Shown: piece by piece, positions 33,537 to 42,722 of the stretch
Position numbering within the stretch: the first letter of the stretch is position 1
Layout of the letters: every line of letters starts with the position of its first letter
Assembly (NCBI GenBank): GCA_017407705.1
Contig: JAFQWA010000037.1
Location: 23,188-87,187, forward strand
Source: Clostridia bacterium
Lineage (GTDB): Bacteria > Bacillota > Clostridia > Oscillospirales > Acutalibacteraceae
Length of the DNA: 64,000 nucleotides
Direction: 5' to 3'
The notes under the pieces: model-generated
Database searches by the model: none
Told to the model about the DNA's origin: nothing
The model's input: only the letters and a program-made list of their open reading frames with translations
Made by a program: the position numbers and the translations under genes

Positions 33537-35284
33537 TACAGCTCACCTCCTTCAAACTCAGGAAGGTTTGCAACGTCTTGCAGTTCGCAAACTTCACGGT
33601 AGTACTTATTGGTTCTTGCCAACTGATCGTGAGTACCTGCCTGAATACTGCCGTTTTCCAGAATGTATATGCAGTCTGCGTGGCGAACTGATGAAATACG
33701 CTGTGCAATAATAATTTTAGTACAGTCAAAGGGTAATTCCCTTATGTTTTTCTGTATCTCTTTTTCGGTTTCCATATCCACCGCTGAGGTGGTATCGTCA
33801 AGAATAAGTATGGGCGGCTTAACTGCCATGGCTCGTGCCAACGCCACACGCTGACGCTGACCGCCTGACAAACCTACTCCACGCTCACCGATAATGGTGT
33901 CGTAGCCCTCCTCCATCTTACGGATAAATCCGTCAGCACAGGCGGCAGAAGCATAGTAATAAGTCTGCTCCTGAGGCATATCGGGGTCACCGAAGGAGAT
34001 GTTACCGTCAACCGTGTCGGAAAACAGGAACACGTCCTGAGTTGCCACACCGATAGACTTTCTGATGTCGGACAATTTTCTCATTCTTACGTCCACATCG
34101 TCTAAAAGTATCTTACCTTCAGTGGCATCGTAAAATCTTGAAATAAGGTTGACCAAAGTGGTCTTACCGCAACCGGTGGGGCCCATTATGGCAATGGTCT
34201 GACCGGGCTGGGCGGTAAATGAAATATTGTTTAATACCTTTTCATCGGTATATTTAAAGCTAACGTTTTTAAACTCTATCTTACCCTTCATTCTGCCTTC
34301 AAGAGAAACAGCATCATGACGGTCAACTATAGTCGGTTTAGCATAATACACTTCTATAACCTTATCAGCAGCAGCGAAAAATCTCTGCAAGTCGTTAAGC
34401 AAGCCGCTGATGTTACGCATAGGCATAGCAAGCGCCCAGGTAAGTCCTGTAAATAAGGTTAGCTCACCTAAGGTGATGTCGCCCTGAATAACCAGAAAAC
34501 CGCCCACCAGCAGGGTGATAAAGGTTAACAGCTGAGCAAAAAACTCAATAACGGGCACTATCTTCTGCCAGGCATAAGCCGCTTTCAGATGAGCCTGTCT
34601 GAATTCCTCACTTTTCTCAAGGAACTTTTTCTTTTCATATTCCTCACGGGCAAAGGCTTTAACCACTCGGTTACCTGCAATATTTTCCTGAGCCGCCACG
34701 TTTACCTGTGATAAACGGAAACGTATATCACGGTATAAAGGACGTACCTTTTTACTGTAAAATATAGATACCAGTATCAAAAACGGCAGTACTGCAAGTA
34801 AGGATAACGTCAGCGGTACACTTACGTAAAACAGAAAGATAACTGCTGACAAAAACGTTACCACCGCATCGGTGAGCATATAAGTGATCCAGGCTACGGT
34901 ATGACGCAGATAGTCAAGGTCACCGGTTACACGGGTGATGATATCACCGGTACGGTTGCGGTCGAAAAATCGCATTTCCTGATACTGCAGATTCTCAAAC
35001 AGAGCCTTTCGTATGTTCACTATCATGTGCTGACTGGACCATTCCAGCAAGTTGATCATAAGATAACGCAGCACCGTTCTTGTGAGCACCACGCCGCACA
35101 TGATTAATAACACCGGAATAAGCCAATCCCTCTTGCCACCCTTGATAACGTCGTCAACAAGGATTTTGGACATATAGGGATTGATGATGACGATCATAGA
35201 GGTTATTGCCGATATCATCATACCGACTATTACCATCCATCTTCGTCCTTTTAGGTTTTTCCAAAGAAATCTGAATTGAAACAT
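33536..35284 (-). CDS. ABC exporter half-transporter with degenerate ATPase site
   Basis: 582 aa with the same layout: membrane domain to about residue 320, Walker A GPTGCGKTT, signature LSGGQRQR, Walker B PILILDDTTSAVD. An Asp replaces the catalytic Glu, and the switch position reads IIAQRISS (Gln for His). These are the hallmark substitutions of the degenerate site in heterodimeric exporters. The canonical LSGGQ here would complete the active site formed by its partner's Walker motifs. AGGTGG precedes the ATG. Confidence 0.94.
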   Translation of the reverse strand: MFQFRFLWKNLKGRRWMVIVGMMISAITSMIVIINPYMSKILVDDVIKGGKRDWLIPVLLIMCGVVLTRTVLRYLMINLLEWSSQHMIVNIRKALFENLQYQEMRFFDRNRTGDIITRVTGDLDYLRHTVAWITYMLTDAVVTFLSAVIFLFYVSVPLTLSLLAVLPFLILVSIFYSKKVRPLYRDIRFRLSQVNVAAQENIAGNRVVKAFAREEYEKKKFLEKSEEFRQAHLKAAYAWQKIVPVIEFFAQLLTFITLLVGGFLVIQGDITLGELTLFTGLTWALAMPMRNISGLLNDLQRFFAAADKVIEVYYAKPTIVDRHDAVSLEGRMKGKIEFKNVSFKYTDEKVLNNISFTAQPGQTIAIMGPTGCGKTTLVNLISRFYDATEGKILLDDVDVRMRKLSDIRKSIGVATQDVFLFSDTVDGNISFGDPDMPQEQTYYYASAACADGFIRKMEEGYDTIIGERGVGLSGGQRQRVALARAMAVKPPILILDDTTSAVDMETEKEIQKNIRELPFDCTKIIIAQRISSVRHADCIYILENGSIQAGTHDQLARTNKYYREVCELQDVANLPEFEGGEL

Positions 35285-35442
35285 AGTTCCACCTCTATGC
35301 TTTGAAAAGTATTATACTTTACCACCTATTATACAACCATTGTGAAAAAAAGATAGCCTAATTTTAAAAAAACATTACTGAATTTTAAGCACCTTTTTTG
35401 TGCAAAATTACCCTTGCCTACATTATTACAATATAGTGGGAT

Positions 35443-36177
35443 TTACTCCTCGTCTTCATCCTCATAATCTGCCCAAAAAATGTCCTCGCTGTAAGCGTCG
35501 TCTTCATCACTACCCCAGCCGCCGCTGACTTTCTTAACGGGGTTGTTGCTGAGGTCGGGCTCGTCAAGACTACCCTTGGGATACTCGGCTATAACCTCTA
35601 CCATACCGCTTCTCATCCACACAGAAGGTGTAACACGAATGGTAAAGCCTCTGCCGTTGGACGCCATCCACTCTATCATATTGCGCTGAGGCAATCCGTA
35701 AGCTGAGAGGATAGTCATAATAACGCCACCGTGAGCGCAAACTACCGCCTCGGTCTTGCCGCTTTTGAGTATGTCGGTCACAACGCTGACAAACTGAGTG
35801 CAAACACGCTCAGCAAAGCCCTCATTGGTTTCACCGTTAGGTGGCGGTGTGCCTTTTTTGATCCAGTCCATATACAAAGGATCGTTTATAAGATCATCGG
35901 GGGTCTTGCCCTGAAAATCACCTAAATTACGTTCTGCCAAGCCAAGTGCCTCAACAAGCTGAACATCATCAAACAGTATTCTCATAGTCTGCTTGCATCT
36001 TAACATAGGGCTGGTAAAACACAGTTGGGGGTTGCCGTAATCATATTTTTCACGCAGCTGAGATAACTGCAATATTCCGTTTGTAGATAAGTCCACGTCC
36101 ATACTTCCCACATACTGACCGTTTTCGTTACCGTCGGTCATTCCGTGACGTAAAAGGTGAATGGTATAGGTCTTCAT
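35443..36177 (-). CDS. Histidine phosphatase family protein
   Basis: 244 aa with the phosphoglycerate-mutase-like RHG motif (LLRHGMTDGNENGQYVG, catalytic His ~11), the second Arg in SPMLRCKQTMRIL, the Glu region in LAERNLGDFQGKTPDDL and the second His in VVCAHGGVIMTIL. Likely a broad phosphatase (CobC/GpmB-like); no cobalamin genes are nearby. It ends in a strongly acidic tail (SDEDDAYSEDIFWADYEDEDEE), unusual for the family. The 158-bp gap to the ABC operon (35285-35442) holds no recognisable element. Confidence 0.88.
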   Translation of the reverse strand: MKTYTIHLLRHGMTDGNENGQYVGSMDVDLSTNGILQLSQLREKYDYGNPQLCFTSPMLRCKQTMRILFDDVQLVEALGLAERNLGDFQGKTPDDLINDPLYMDWIKKGTPPPNGETNEGFAERVCTQFVSVVTDILKSGKTEAVVCAHGGVIMTILSAYGLPQRNMIEWMASNGRGFTIRVTPSVWMRSGMVEVIAEYPKGSLDEPDLSNNPVKKVSGGWGSDEDDAYSEDIFWADYEDEDEE

Positions 36178-36275
36178 AATGTTTTTGATCCTTCCTTTTT
36201 GTAATTTCTACCGAAAAAATGCTTGTAAATATGTATATTTTCCCATATTTACTTTACCCTCGCTTAGTGATATAC

Positions 36276-36298
36276 TTTTTATACTATCCGTATAAAAA
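36276..36298. promoter_or_regulatory. Operator-like palindrome upstream of the XRE regulator
   Basis: TTTTTATAC (36276-36284) and GTATAAAAA (36290-36298) form a perfect 9-bp inverted repeat around TATCC, ending 14 bp before the ATG. Its placement fits autorepression by the encoded HTH protein. Confidence 0.65.
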
Positions 36299-36312
36299 AG
36301 AGGTTTAAAGTA

Positions 36313-36999
36313 ATGGAAAATAATTTTGCCAAAACAATGGTGCAGCTCCGCAAGCAAAACGGACTTTCCCAAAAGCAGGCAGCCGAGCACTTGGGAATAT
36401 CTCAGGCACTGCTTTCCCACTATGAAAAGGGTATCCGTGAATGCGGTCTGGACTTTTTAATAAAGGCCGCCGGATTTTACTCGGTTTCCACCGACTATCT
36501 TTTAGGCATCAGTGAAAATCCTCAGGGCTCTGCTATGGCAGACGCTGTGGATGACAGTATAAACGATTACCCCGACCTTCAGAAAAGCCGCCGTCAGATA
36601 GTAAATTGCCTTAACATAATTTACAGTATGACTGCTCGAATGGGTAATACTAAGGTCCACGCTGAGCTTGGCAATCTTTTATCATTATATATATACCACA
36701 TTTTACGAATTTTGGAAACAGTTTCTCGCACTAAAAATAAAGAAAATTTTGAAATCCCCACCGAAAAGAGTATTATTATCACCACAGGCTATGAAAGTAT
36801 ATATCAGGCAAGACTTGCCGACAGATTGGATACATCATCACTTACCCGAGGTGAGTTGATGGCTTTGCGTAACATTCTGTCTTTCGACAGCGACGCTCTT
36901 ACTAAAAATTATCCCTTACAGGCAAAGTCACTGTTATCCCTTGTGGCAGAGGTCGAGCTTAAGCTGAAAAAATATCCCATAAAAGGAAATTGGCAATAA
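36313..36999 (+). CDS. XRE family transcriptional regulator
   Basis: 228 aa. Residues 7-62 form a Cro/C1 HTH (VQLRKQNGLSQKQAAEHLGISQALLSHYEKGIRECGLDFL) followed by VSTDYLLGIS, typical of chromosomal XRE regulators. The remaining ~155 residues are helical and not assignable. The coding region is more AT-rich in its middle than its neighbours. It is divergent from the histidine phosphatase gene. The target is unknown beyond the palindrome before its own gene. Confidence 0.88.
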   Translation: MENNFAKTMVQLRKQNGLSQKQAAEHLGISQALLSHYEKGIRECGLDFLIKAAGFYSVSTDYLLGISENPQGSAMADAVDDSINDYPDLQKSRRQIVNCLNIIYSMTARMGNTKVHAELGNLLSLYIYHILRILETVSRTKNKENFEIPTEKSIIITTGYESIYQARLADRLDTSSLTRGELMALRNILSFDSDALTKNYPLQAKSLLSLVAEVELKLKKYPIKGNWQ

Positions 37000-37040
37000 T
37001 AATTTAAATTTTTCAAAAAAAAGTTGTATAAATTCAGATG

Positions 37041-37077
37041 AAAAAGTGGTATTTTCTTTACAAATACCACTTTTTTA
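37041..37077 (+). terminator. Terminator of the XRE gene
   Basis: AAAAAGTGGTATTT (37041-37054) pairs with AAATACCACTTTTT (37062-37075), then TATTTT. It lies just ahead of the next gene's ribosome site. Confidence 0.88.
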
Positions 37078-37093
37078 TTTTGGAGTGAATTTT

Positions 37094-38149
37094 ATGAAAA
37101 ACAACAAATTCGGATTTGCACTTATCGGTTACGGCGGTATGGGTGGCTGGCATACCAGAATGCTTATGGACTTATCTGACATAATCGAGATCCGTGGAAT
37201 TTATGATATTGACCCTGCAAGAAACAAAAAAGCAGTGGCAGACGGTTTTAACGTGTACCCCACTCTTGAGGACCTGCTTAATGATGACAGCATCGACCTT
37301 GTAACAGTGGCCATCCCTAATGACGACCATAAGGACGTGTGCATCAAGGCTATGAACGCTAAAAAGCACGTTATTTGCGAAAAGCCCGTTGCTTTAAGCA
37401 GTGAGGAGCTGCAGCAGATGATAGATGCCGCAAACAAAAACGGCGTTAAGTTCTCGGTTCATCAGAACCGTCGCCGAGATGAGGACTTTCTCTCTGCTCA
37501 GAAGATAGTTCGTGATAACACTTTGGGTAAGGTGTTTAACATTGAATCCCGTGTTCACGGCTCCCGCGGTGTGCCCGGCGACTGGAGAAACCAGAAAAAG
37601 CACGGCGGCGGTATGGTGCTGGACTGGGGTGTGCATCTTTTAGACCAGCTTTTGCTTATCACCGATGAAAAGGTGGTTTCAGTGTACGCCACATTGAGTC
37701 ACGTTACCAACGATGAGGTGGATGACGGATTTAAGACGATCATCACCTTCGCTGACGGTATGACAGCGCATATCGAGGTTGGTACCAGCAACTTTATCAG
37801 CTATCCCCGTTGGTATATACTGGGTGAGAACGGCAGTGCTCAGATCGACTGGGAAGTTAAGGGTAAGATCGTTATGGTGTCCGACTGGGAGAACCGTGAT
37901 GCAGTGCCGGTGGTTACTGCCGCAGGTCTTACCAAAACCATGGCACCCCGTACTGATGATACTATTAAAGAATATCCCTTGCCCGTTATAAAAGCCGACT
38001 GCAAGGATTACTACCGCAATTTCGTTAAGGCGATAAAGGGTGAAGAGGAAATGCTGGTAACCCACGCTCAGGTTATGCGTGTTATGAAATTGATGGAAGC
38101 AATTTTAAAGTCCGGCGAAACAGGCGAAGTGGTAAAAGAGATTATATAG
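37094..38149 (+). CDS. Gfo/Idh/MocA family oxidoreductase
   Basis: 351 aa from the ATG at 37094 (TTTTGGAGTG upstream; the longer frame starts inside the terminator). The Rossmann fold GYGGMGGWHTRML (N-terminal GxGxxG, ~12-24) is followed by the family EKPVALS motif (~98-104) and a C-terminal alpha/beta domain with GGGMVLDWGVHLLDQLL, holding the Asp/His catalytic region. Members oxidise or epimerise sugars, inositols or sugar nucleotides with NAD(P). Monocistronic; the substrate cannot be named. Confidence 0.92.
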   Translation: MKNNKFGFALIGYGGMGGWHTRMLMDLSDIIEIRGIYDIDPARNKKAVADGFNVYPTLEDLLNDDSIDLVTVAIPNDDHKDVCIKAMNAKKHVICEKPVALSSEELQQMIDAANKNGVKFSVHQNRRRDEDFLSAQKIVRDNTLGKVFNIESRVHGSRGVPGDWRNQKKHGGGMVLDWGVHLLDQLLLITDEKVVSVYATLSHVTNDEVDDGFKTIITFADGMTAHIEVGTSNFISYPRWYILGENGSAQIDWEVKGKIVMVSDWENRDAVPVVTAAGLTKTMAPRTDDTIKEYPLPVIKADCKDYYRNFVKAIKGEEEMLVTHAQVMRVMKLMEAILKSGETGEVVKEII

Positions 38150-38170
38150 ATTGCAATTTATTATTTTAAA

Positions 38171-38205
38171 AACAAGGCACGGATAAATCCGTGCCTTGTT
38201 GTTTT
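38171..38205 (+). terminator. Terminator of the Gfo/Idh gene
   Basis: AACAAGGCACGGA pairs with TCCGTGCCTTGTT around TAAA, then GTTTT. Confidence 0.9.
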
Positions 38206-38215
38206 CCTTCCGTTT

Positions 38216-38285
38216 ATGCTGCTTTGACACCCCTTTTCTTTGCATAAAGAAAAGGGCAAATGTCTCGCCCTTAAAAATTCCCCTT
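38216..38285. repeat. Dispersed intergenic repeat, family 1, copy A
   Basis: The segment GCTTTGACACCCCTTTTCTT, an A/T loop and AAGAAAAGGG, ending GCCCTTAAAAATTCCCC, recurs in longer form at 44998-45133. It holds an internal inverted repeat CCCTTTTCTT/AAGAAAAGGG. The 329-bp gap 38150-38478 contains only this, the adjacent GTAGGGG hairpin and the sigG leader. Confidence 0.75.
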
Positions 38286-38319
38286 TAGTTTTGTTTGAAT
38301 TTTATATAAATTAACATTT

Positions 38320-38346
38320 AGTAGGGGAGGGGTTTCCCCTCCCGCA
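38320..38346. repeat. GTAGGGG-type short palindrome (family 2)
   Basis: GTAGGGGAGGGG-TTT-CCCCTCCC forms a near-perfect hairpin. Related TTGTAGGG elements occur at 43411-43434 and 44887-44914. Confidence 0.7.
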
Positions 38347-38478
38347 TAGTTGCACCCAATTATCCCGTGATTTTATAAGTCAATCGTAATTTGTCGATTG
38401 AAAAAATTTATATTAAGAATGAAAAAAGTGCCATTTGAGAATACTTTGAATAGGAATTTATTTAAAGGATTTGATCAA

Positions 38479-39258
38479 ATGGCTTTTTCATATAACAACA
38501 AGGTTGAAATTTGCGGAGTCAACACATCATCTCTTCCCGTTTTAAAAGAAGCACAAAAAATGGAGCTGCTCAAAAAAATCCGTCAGGGCGACAAGTCTGC
38601 CCGAAACCAGCTTATTTCAGGCAACCTTAAGCTGGTGCTCAGCGTTATCCAACGCTTCACCAACCGAGGCGAAAACCCTGATGATCTGTTTCAGGTTGGC
38701 TGCATCGGACTGATAAAAGCCATTGACAACTTCGACGTATCCTTAAACGTGCGTTTTTCCACCTATGCAGTGCCTATGATCATCGGTGAAATACGTCGAT
38801 ATCTGCGTGATAACAACTCAGTTCGTGTGAGCCGCTCGTTAAAAGACACCGCCTACCGTGCTATGCAGGCAAAGGAGGCTTTAATGAGCAAAACCCAGCG
38901 TGAGCCCAGTATTGAGGAGATCGCCAAGGAACTGGATATGAGCCGTGAAGACGTGGTTATGGCACTGGAAAGCATCGTTGAACCGGTATCACTTTATGAG
39001 CCGGTGTATTCCGACGGCGGCGATACCATTTACGTTATGGACCAGGTTGGCGACAAAAACGACGATCGTGGTTGGTTAGACGAAATTCTCTTAAAAGAAG
39101 CCATTAAAAATCTCTCAGGCAGAGAACGTATGATCCTGCAGTTGAGATTTTTCGCCGGCAAGACTCAAATGGAGGTTGCCAACGAGATCGGCATATCTCA
39201 GGCACAGGTGTCCCGACTGGAAAAAGGTGCTTTAGACAGAATCAAGGGCAACATTTAA
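38479..39258 (+). CDS. sigG: RNA polymerase sporulation sigma factor, sigma-G type
   Basis: 259 aa from the ATG at 38479 (AAAGGA 9 nt upstream); the frame before it is leader. The N-terminus NKVEICGVNTSSLPVLK is the sigma-G hallmark that separates it from sigma-F. Region 2 (NLKLVLSVIQRFTNRGENPDDLFQVGCIGLIKAIDNFD, MIIGEIRRYLRDNNSVRVSRSLKD) and region 4 (LSGRERMILQLRFFAGKTQMEVANEIGISQAQVSRLEK) are intact. It directs forespore-specific transcription late in sporulation. It is not next to spoIIGA-sigE, the common arrangement. It is convergent with mfd, with a 4-bp overlap at the 3' ends. Confidence 0.95.
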   Translation: MAFSYNNKVEICGVNTSSLPVLKEAQKMELLKKIRQGDKSARNQLISGNLKLVLSVIQRFTNRGENPDDLFQVGCIGLIKAIDNFDVSLNVRFSTYAVPMIIGEIRRYLRDNNSVRVSRSLKDTAYRAMQAKEALMSKTQREPSIEEIAKELDMSREDVVMALESIVEPVSLYEPVYSDGGDTIYVMDQVGDKNDDRGWLDEILLKEAIKNLSGRERMILQLRFFAGKTQMEVANEIGISQAQVSRLEKGALDRIKGNI

Positions 39259-42200
39259 CCTTGGGGTGCATACACGTCCAACACCTCGCGAAGTGTGTCA
39301 ATGGGATGCTGATTTTTCAGTGCTCTTACAGAAATATAAGGTCTGTCTCCCGCTGAGATCATAACTCTGCCTTTGAGCTGTGATGCTAAGTGGGAGGTTT
39401 TTTCAAGCTCTAAGGATGTGATATAAAGCAGCATACTGCCGCTCTTATCGGAAATCTCACTAATACCTGCCGCTGCTGCACGGTTTCTGAGCAAAGCAAT
39501 ATCTATAAGTCCCAAAACTGCCTTGGGTGGCTCACCGAAACGGTCAATCAGCTCATCCACAACGTCATCGCTGTCAGCATCAGTACGTATCTCTGCAATA
39601 CGACGGTACATCTGCAATCGGGCAGGCAGACTCTCAATGTAGCTTTCGGGAATATGTGCTCCCACCTGCAGGTCCACCACGCACTCGTTTGCCTTTTCGG
39701 GCTTCTCACCCTTTTCCTCTTTAACTGCATCAGAAAGCAGTTTTAAGTACATATCATAACCAACCGACTCCATCTGGCCGTGTTGCTTAGCGCCCAAAAT
39801 GTTACCTGCACCTCGTATTTCAAGGTCACGCATGGCAATCTTAAAGCCCGAGCCAAACTCGGTGTATTCACGGATGGCCTCTAACCTTTTAGTGGCAATA
39901 TCCGAAAGTGCTTTGCCTCGACGGAATGTCATATAAGCATAGGCACGTCGGGATGAACGGCCCACTCGACCCCTTAACTGATGCAACTGAGATAAGCCGA
40001 ACTTATCCGCATCCTCAATTATCATTGTGTTAACGTTGGAAACATCCACACCTGTTTCGATAATGGTGGTGCAAACTAAAACGTCTATCTCGCCGTCCAT
40101 AAGTCGGCGCCAAACAGAGGATAGCTCCTCCTCACTCATCTGACCGTGGGCAATGGCAATCTCAGCGTCGGGCAGGTCTTGCTTTAGCATAGACGCCACA
40201 CGCTCAATAGACTGCACCTTGTTATAGATATAATAAACCTGACCGCCACGATGCAGTTCCTTACGGATAGCATCCAGCAGCACTCCTCTGTCGTGCTCCA
40301 AAACATAGGTCTGTACGGGATGACGGTCTTGCGGTGCTTCCTCGATAATAGACATATCCCTAAGTCCCGACATAGCCATATTAAGTGTTCTCGGAATGGG
40401 GGTTGCAGACAACGTGAGCACGTCGATATTTGGGAAAAGCTGTTTTATCTTTTCCTTTTGGGCAACGCCAAAACGCTGCTCCTCATCAACTATCAAAAGG
40501 CCTAAATCCTTAAACTGCACGTCTGAGGAGATAAGTCGGTGGGTACCTACAATGATGTCCACCTGACCACGTTTTAGGTTTTGCTTTATTTTGGTTTGCT
40601 GAGCGGCTGTCCTGAAACGGGAGATCATCTCCACGTTAATGGGAAAGCCCTCCATTCTCTGCAGCATAGTTTTATAGTGTTGCCAGGCAAGAATGGTGGT
40701 GGGGACCAACACAGCGCACTGCTTACCGTCGGCAATGCACTTAAAGGCGGCACGTAATGCCACCTCGGTTTTACCGAAGCCCACGTCACCGCACAGCAAA
40801 CGGTCCATAGGCACTGCCCGTTGCATATCCGACTTAATCTCGTCCACGCATCTTAACTGGTCCTCGGTTTCCTCATAAGGAAAACGGTACTCGAAATCGT
40901 GTTGCAAATCGCAATCCTCAGAGAAAGCGTGGCCCGGGGCAGCCATACGTTTGGCATAAAGAGCGATAAGCTCCTTTGCCATATCCTTAACAGCGCCCTT
41001 AACCCTTGCCTTGGTTTTTATCCACTGATCGCCGCCTAAACGGTTAAGCTTTATATTGGAATTTTCTCCTGCACCCACGTAGCGTGATACTAAATCCAGC
41101 TGAGTAACAGGCACGTATAAAATATCGTCCTTTAAAAACTTGATCTTGATATAGTCCTTGATAATTCCGTTGGTCTCGATTTTGTTGATACCGTCGAATA
41201 TGCCGATGCCGTAAACCGAGTGGACCACGTGATCTCCCTTTTTCAGCTCATCCAGTGAGCCGATAGCAGAGCCTTTTTGGGTGTATCTTTTCCGCTTTTT
41301 GTTGGTTGAGGTGCTTTTCTGAGTAAACACCGATACCCCTGCCTCGGGATACTCTATTCCCGAGGAAATACCGCCTGTGGTGACCGAGATCTGTCCTGCT
41401 TTGACCAAAGGCTCGTTGGGATAATAGGTGGCAGGTAATGACTGATCCCGCAAATTATCCGCCAGTGTTATGGCGGCACGTTCACTACCTGCAAGAATAA
41501 CACAAGCCTGCTTTTTGCTAAGACAAGCTGAAAGATCCTCAGTAAGGTCGGCAACCAAACCGCCCCAGGATGCAAGTGTTCTAAGGTCAAAGCTAACCAG
41601 TTCTTTAACGGAAAACGCAGTTGACCCCGTTAAAAAGGTTTCCATTAAAACCGTAACAGAGTTATCAAGCTTTGCAATAAACTCATCACTTGATAAGGTG
41701 AATTTATCCAAGCCACGGCACAAAATCCCGTCTTCAAACAGGGATTTCATATCCTCATTTTGCTGCCAACTAAAAGAACGAAGCCTCTCGCTTATTTTAG
41801 AGGGTTCTACCAAAAACACAAGGCTATTATCAATATAATCAAATAAGGTCTCGGGCGATTTATAGCAAAGGGGCATATATTTATCTATATTTGACAGCAT
41901 TGCTCCCGAAAGCAGCTTATCTGCATCACTGAAAATGTTTTCCTTTGCTACAAGATGCTTTTGTGAAAGAGACGTGGCAAAGCTTTTAAGCTGCTCTGCA
42001 AACTGCACCCCGTTTTCATACAGCACCTCTCTGGCAGGGGGAACTATTATTCCCTCCACACTGTCTATTCTGCGCTGTGAAACAGTGTCGAAAAGGGATA
42101 TAGAGTCGATCTCATCACCCCAAAACTCAATTCTTGCAGGGTGCAAAGTGCCCGGCACAAACACGTCCACAATACCGCCACGCACCGCAAACTGACCTTC

Positions 42201-42704
42201 GCCCTCCACCATTTTGCAACGGGTGTAGCCGCTGTGGACCAAGGTTTCTATCAAATTTTCCACCGACAAGGCATCTGCAGGCTTTAAGCAAAGGGTAAGC
42301 TGCTGCATAATGTCCTTCGGGATAGTGTAAGTTATTGCCGATTCAACAGAGGCAATAACCGTATCGATTCTATTGTCGTTAAGGGCTGACAAAACGCCTA
42401 TTCTACTACGCTCAAACTCTCGTGATACACCTTCAATGGCTCTAAAACACAGATCACGGGACGGGAACACCATAGATTTCCTGCCCATAGCCAAAAGGTC
42501 TTCCTGCAAACGCTGTGCCTCACCCTCATCTGCCACAACGACAAGTGCCCGCCGATTAGTATCGACAGGGAGTGTATCAATCATATTCGCTTTGTGCACA
42601 CGGGAAAGTCCTGTTGCCATAACGGGCACTCGGTTTAGTCCCACAGCACCCGCTACGGTTTGGTATTCCGTGGTGTTGCGTAAGGCATTACGCAAAAATT
42701 CCAT
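39255..42704 (-). CDS. mfd: Transcription-repair coupling factor
   Basis: 1149 aa, normal length. The N-terminal UvrB-like domains include a UvrA-binding region (residues ~1-330). A CarD-like RNA-polymerase interaction domain follows (KKGDHVVHSVYGIGIFDGI, ~485-560). RecG-like motor motifs are present: CGDVGFGKTE (Walker A), LLIVDEEQRFGV (DEEQ box), TLSATPIPRTLNM and QLHQLRGRVGRSSRRAYAY. The C-terminal TRCF domain closes the protein. It removes stalled RNA polymerase at lesions and recruits UvrA. It is upstream-linked to pth (18 bp), a frequent clostridial/bacillar arrangement. Confidence 0.97.
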   Translation of the reverse strand: MEFLRNALRNTTEYQTVAGAVGLNRVPVMATGLSRVHKANMIDTLPVDTNRRALVVVADEGEAQRLQEDLLAMGRKSMVFPSRDLCFRAIEGVSREFERSRIGVLSALNDNRIDTVIASVESAITYTIPKDIMQQLTLCLKPADALSVENLIETLVHSGYTRCKMVEGEGQFAVRGGIVDVFVPGTLHPARIEFWGDEIDSISLFDTVSQRRIDSVEGIIVPPAREVLYENGVQFAEQLKSFATSLSQKHLVAKENIFSDADKLLSGAMLSNIDKYMPLCYKSPETLFDYIDNSLVFLVEPSKISERLRSFSWQQNEDMKSLFEDGILCRGLDKFTLSSDEFIAKLDNSVTVLMETFLTGSTAFSVKELVSFDLRTLASWGGLVADLTEDLSACLSKKQACVILAGSERAAITLADNLRDQSLPATYYPNEPLVKAGQISVTTGGISSGIEYPEAGVSVFTQKSTSTNKKRKRYTQKGSAIGSLDELKKGDHVVHSVYGIGIFDGINKIETNGIIKDYIKIKFLKDDILYVPVTQLDLVSRYVGAGENSNIKLNRLGGDQWIKTKARVKGAVKDMAKELIALYAKRMAAPGHAFSEDCDLQHDFEYRFPYEETEDQLRCVDEIKSDMQRAVPMDRLLCGDVGFGKTEVALRAAFKCIADGKQCAVLVPTTILAWQHYKTMLQRMEGFPINVEMISRFRTAAQQTKIKQNLKRGQVDIIVGTHRLISSDVQFKDLGLLIVDEEQRFGVAQKEKIKQLFPNIDVLTLSATPIPRTLNMAMSGLRDMSIIEEAPQDRHPVQTYVLEHDRGVLLDAIRKELHRGGQVYYIYNKVQSIERVASMLKQDLPDAEIAIAHGQMSEEELSSVWRRLMDGEIDVLVCTTIIETGVDVSNVNTMIIEDADKFGLSQLHQLRGRVGRSSRRAYAYMTFRRGKALSDIATKRLEAIREYTEFGSGFKIAMRDLEIRGAGNILGAKQHGQMESVGYDMYLKLLSDAVKEEKGEKPEKANECVVDLQVGAHIPESYIESLPARLQMYRRIAEIRTDADSDDVVDELIDRFGEPPKAVLGLIDIALLRNRAAAAGISEISDKSGSMLLYITSLELEKTSHLASQLKGRVMISAGDRPYISVRALKNQHPIDTLREVLDVYAPQG

Positions 42705-42722
42705 TTAATATTACCAACCTTT

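Noticed and set aside
38479..39258. Sigma-F rather than sigma-G
   Set aside because: The N-terminal NKVEICGV segment and the lack of spoIIAA-spoIIAB neighbours favour sigma-G.
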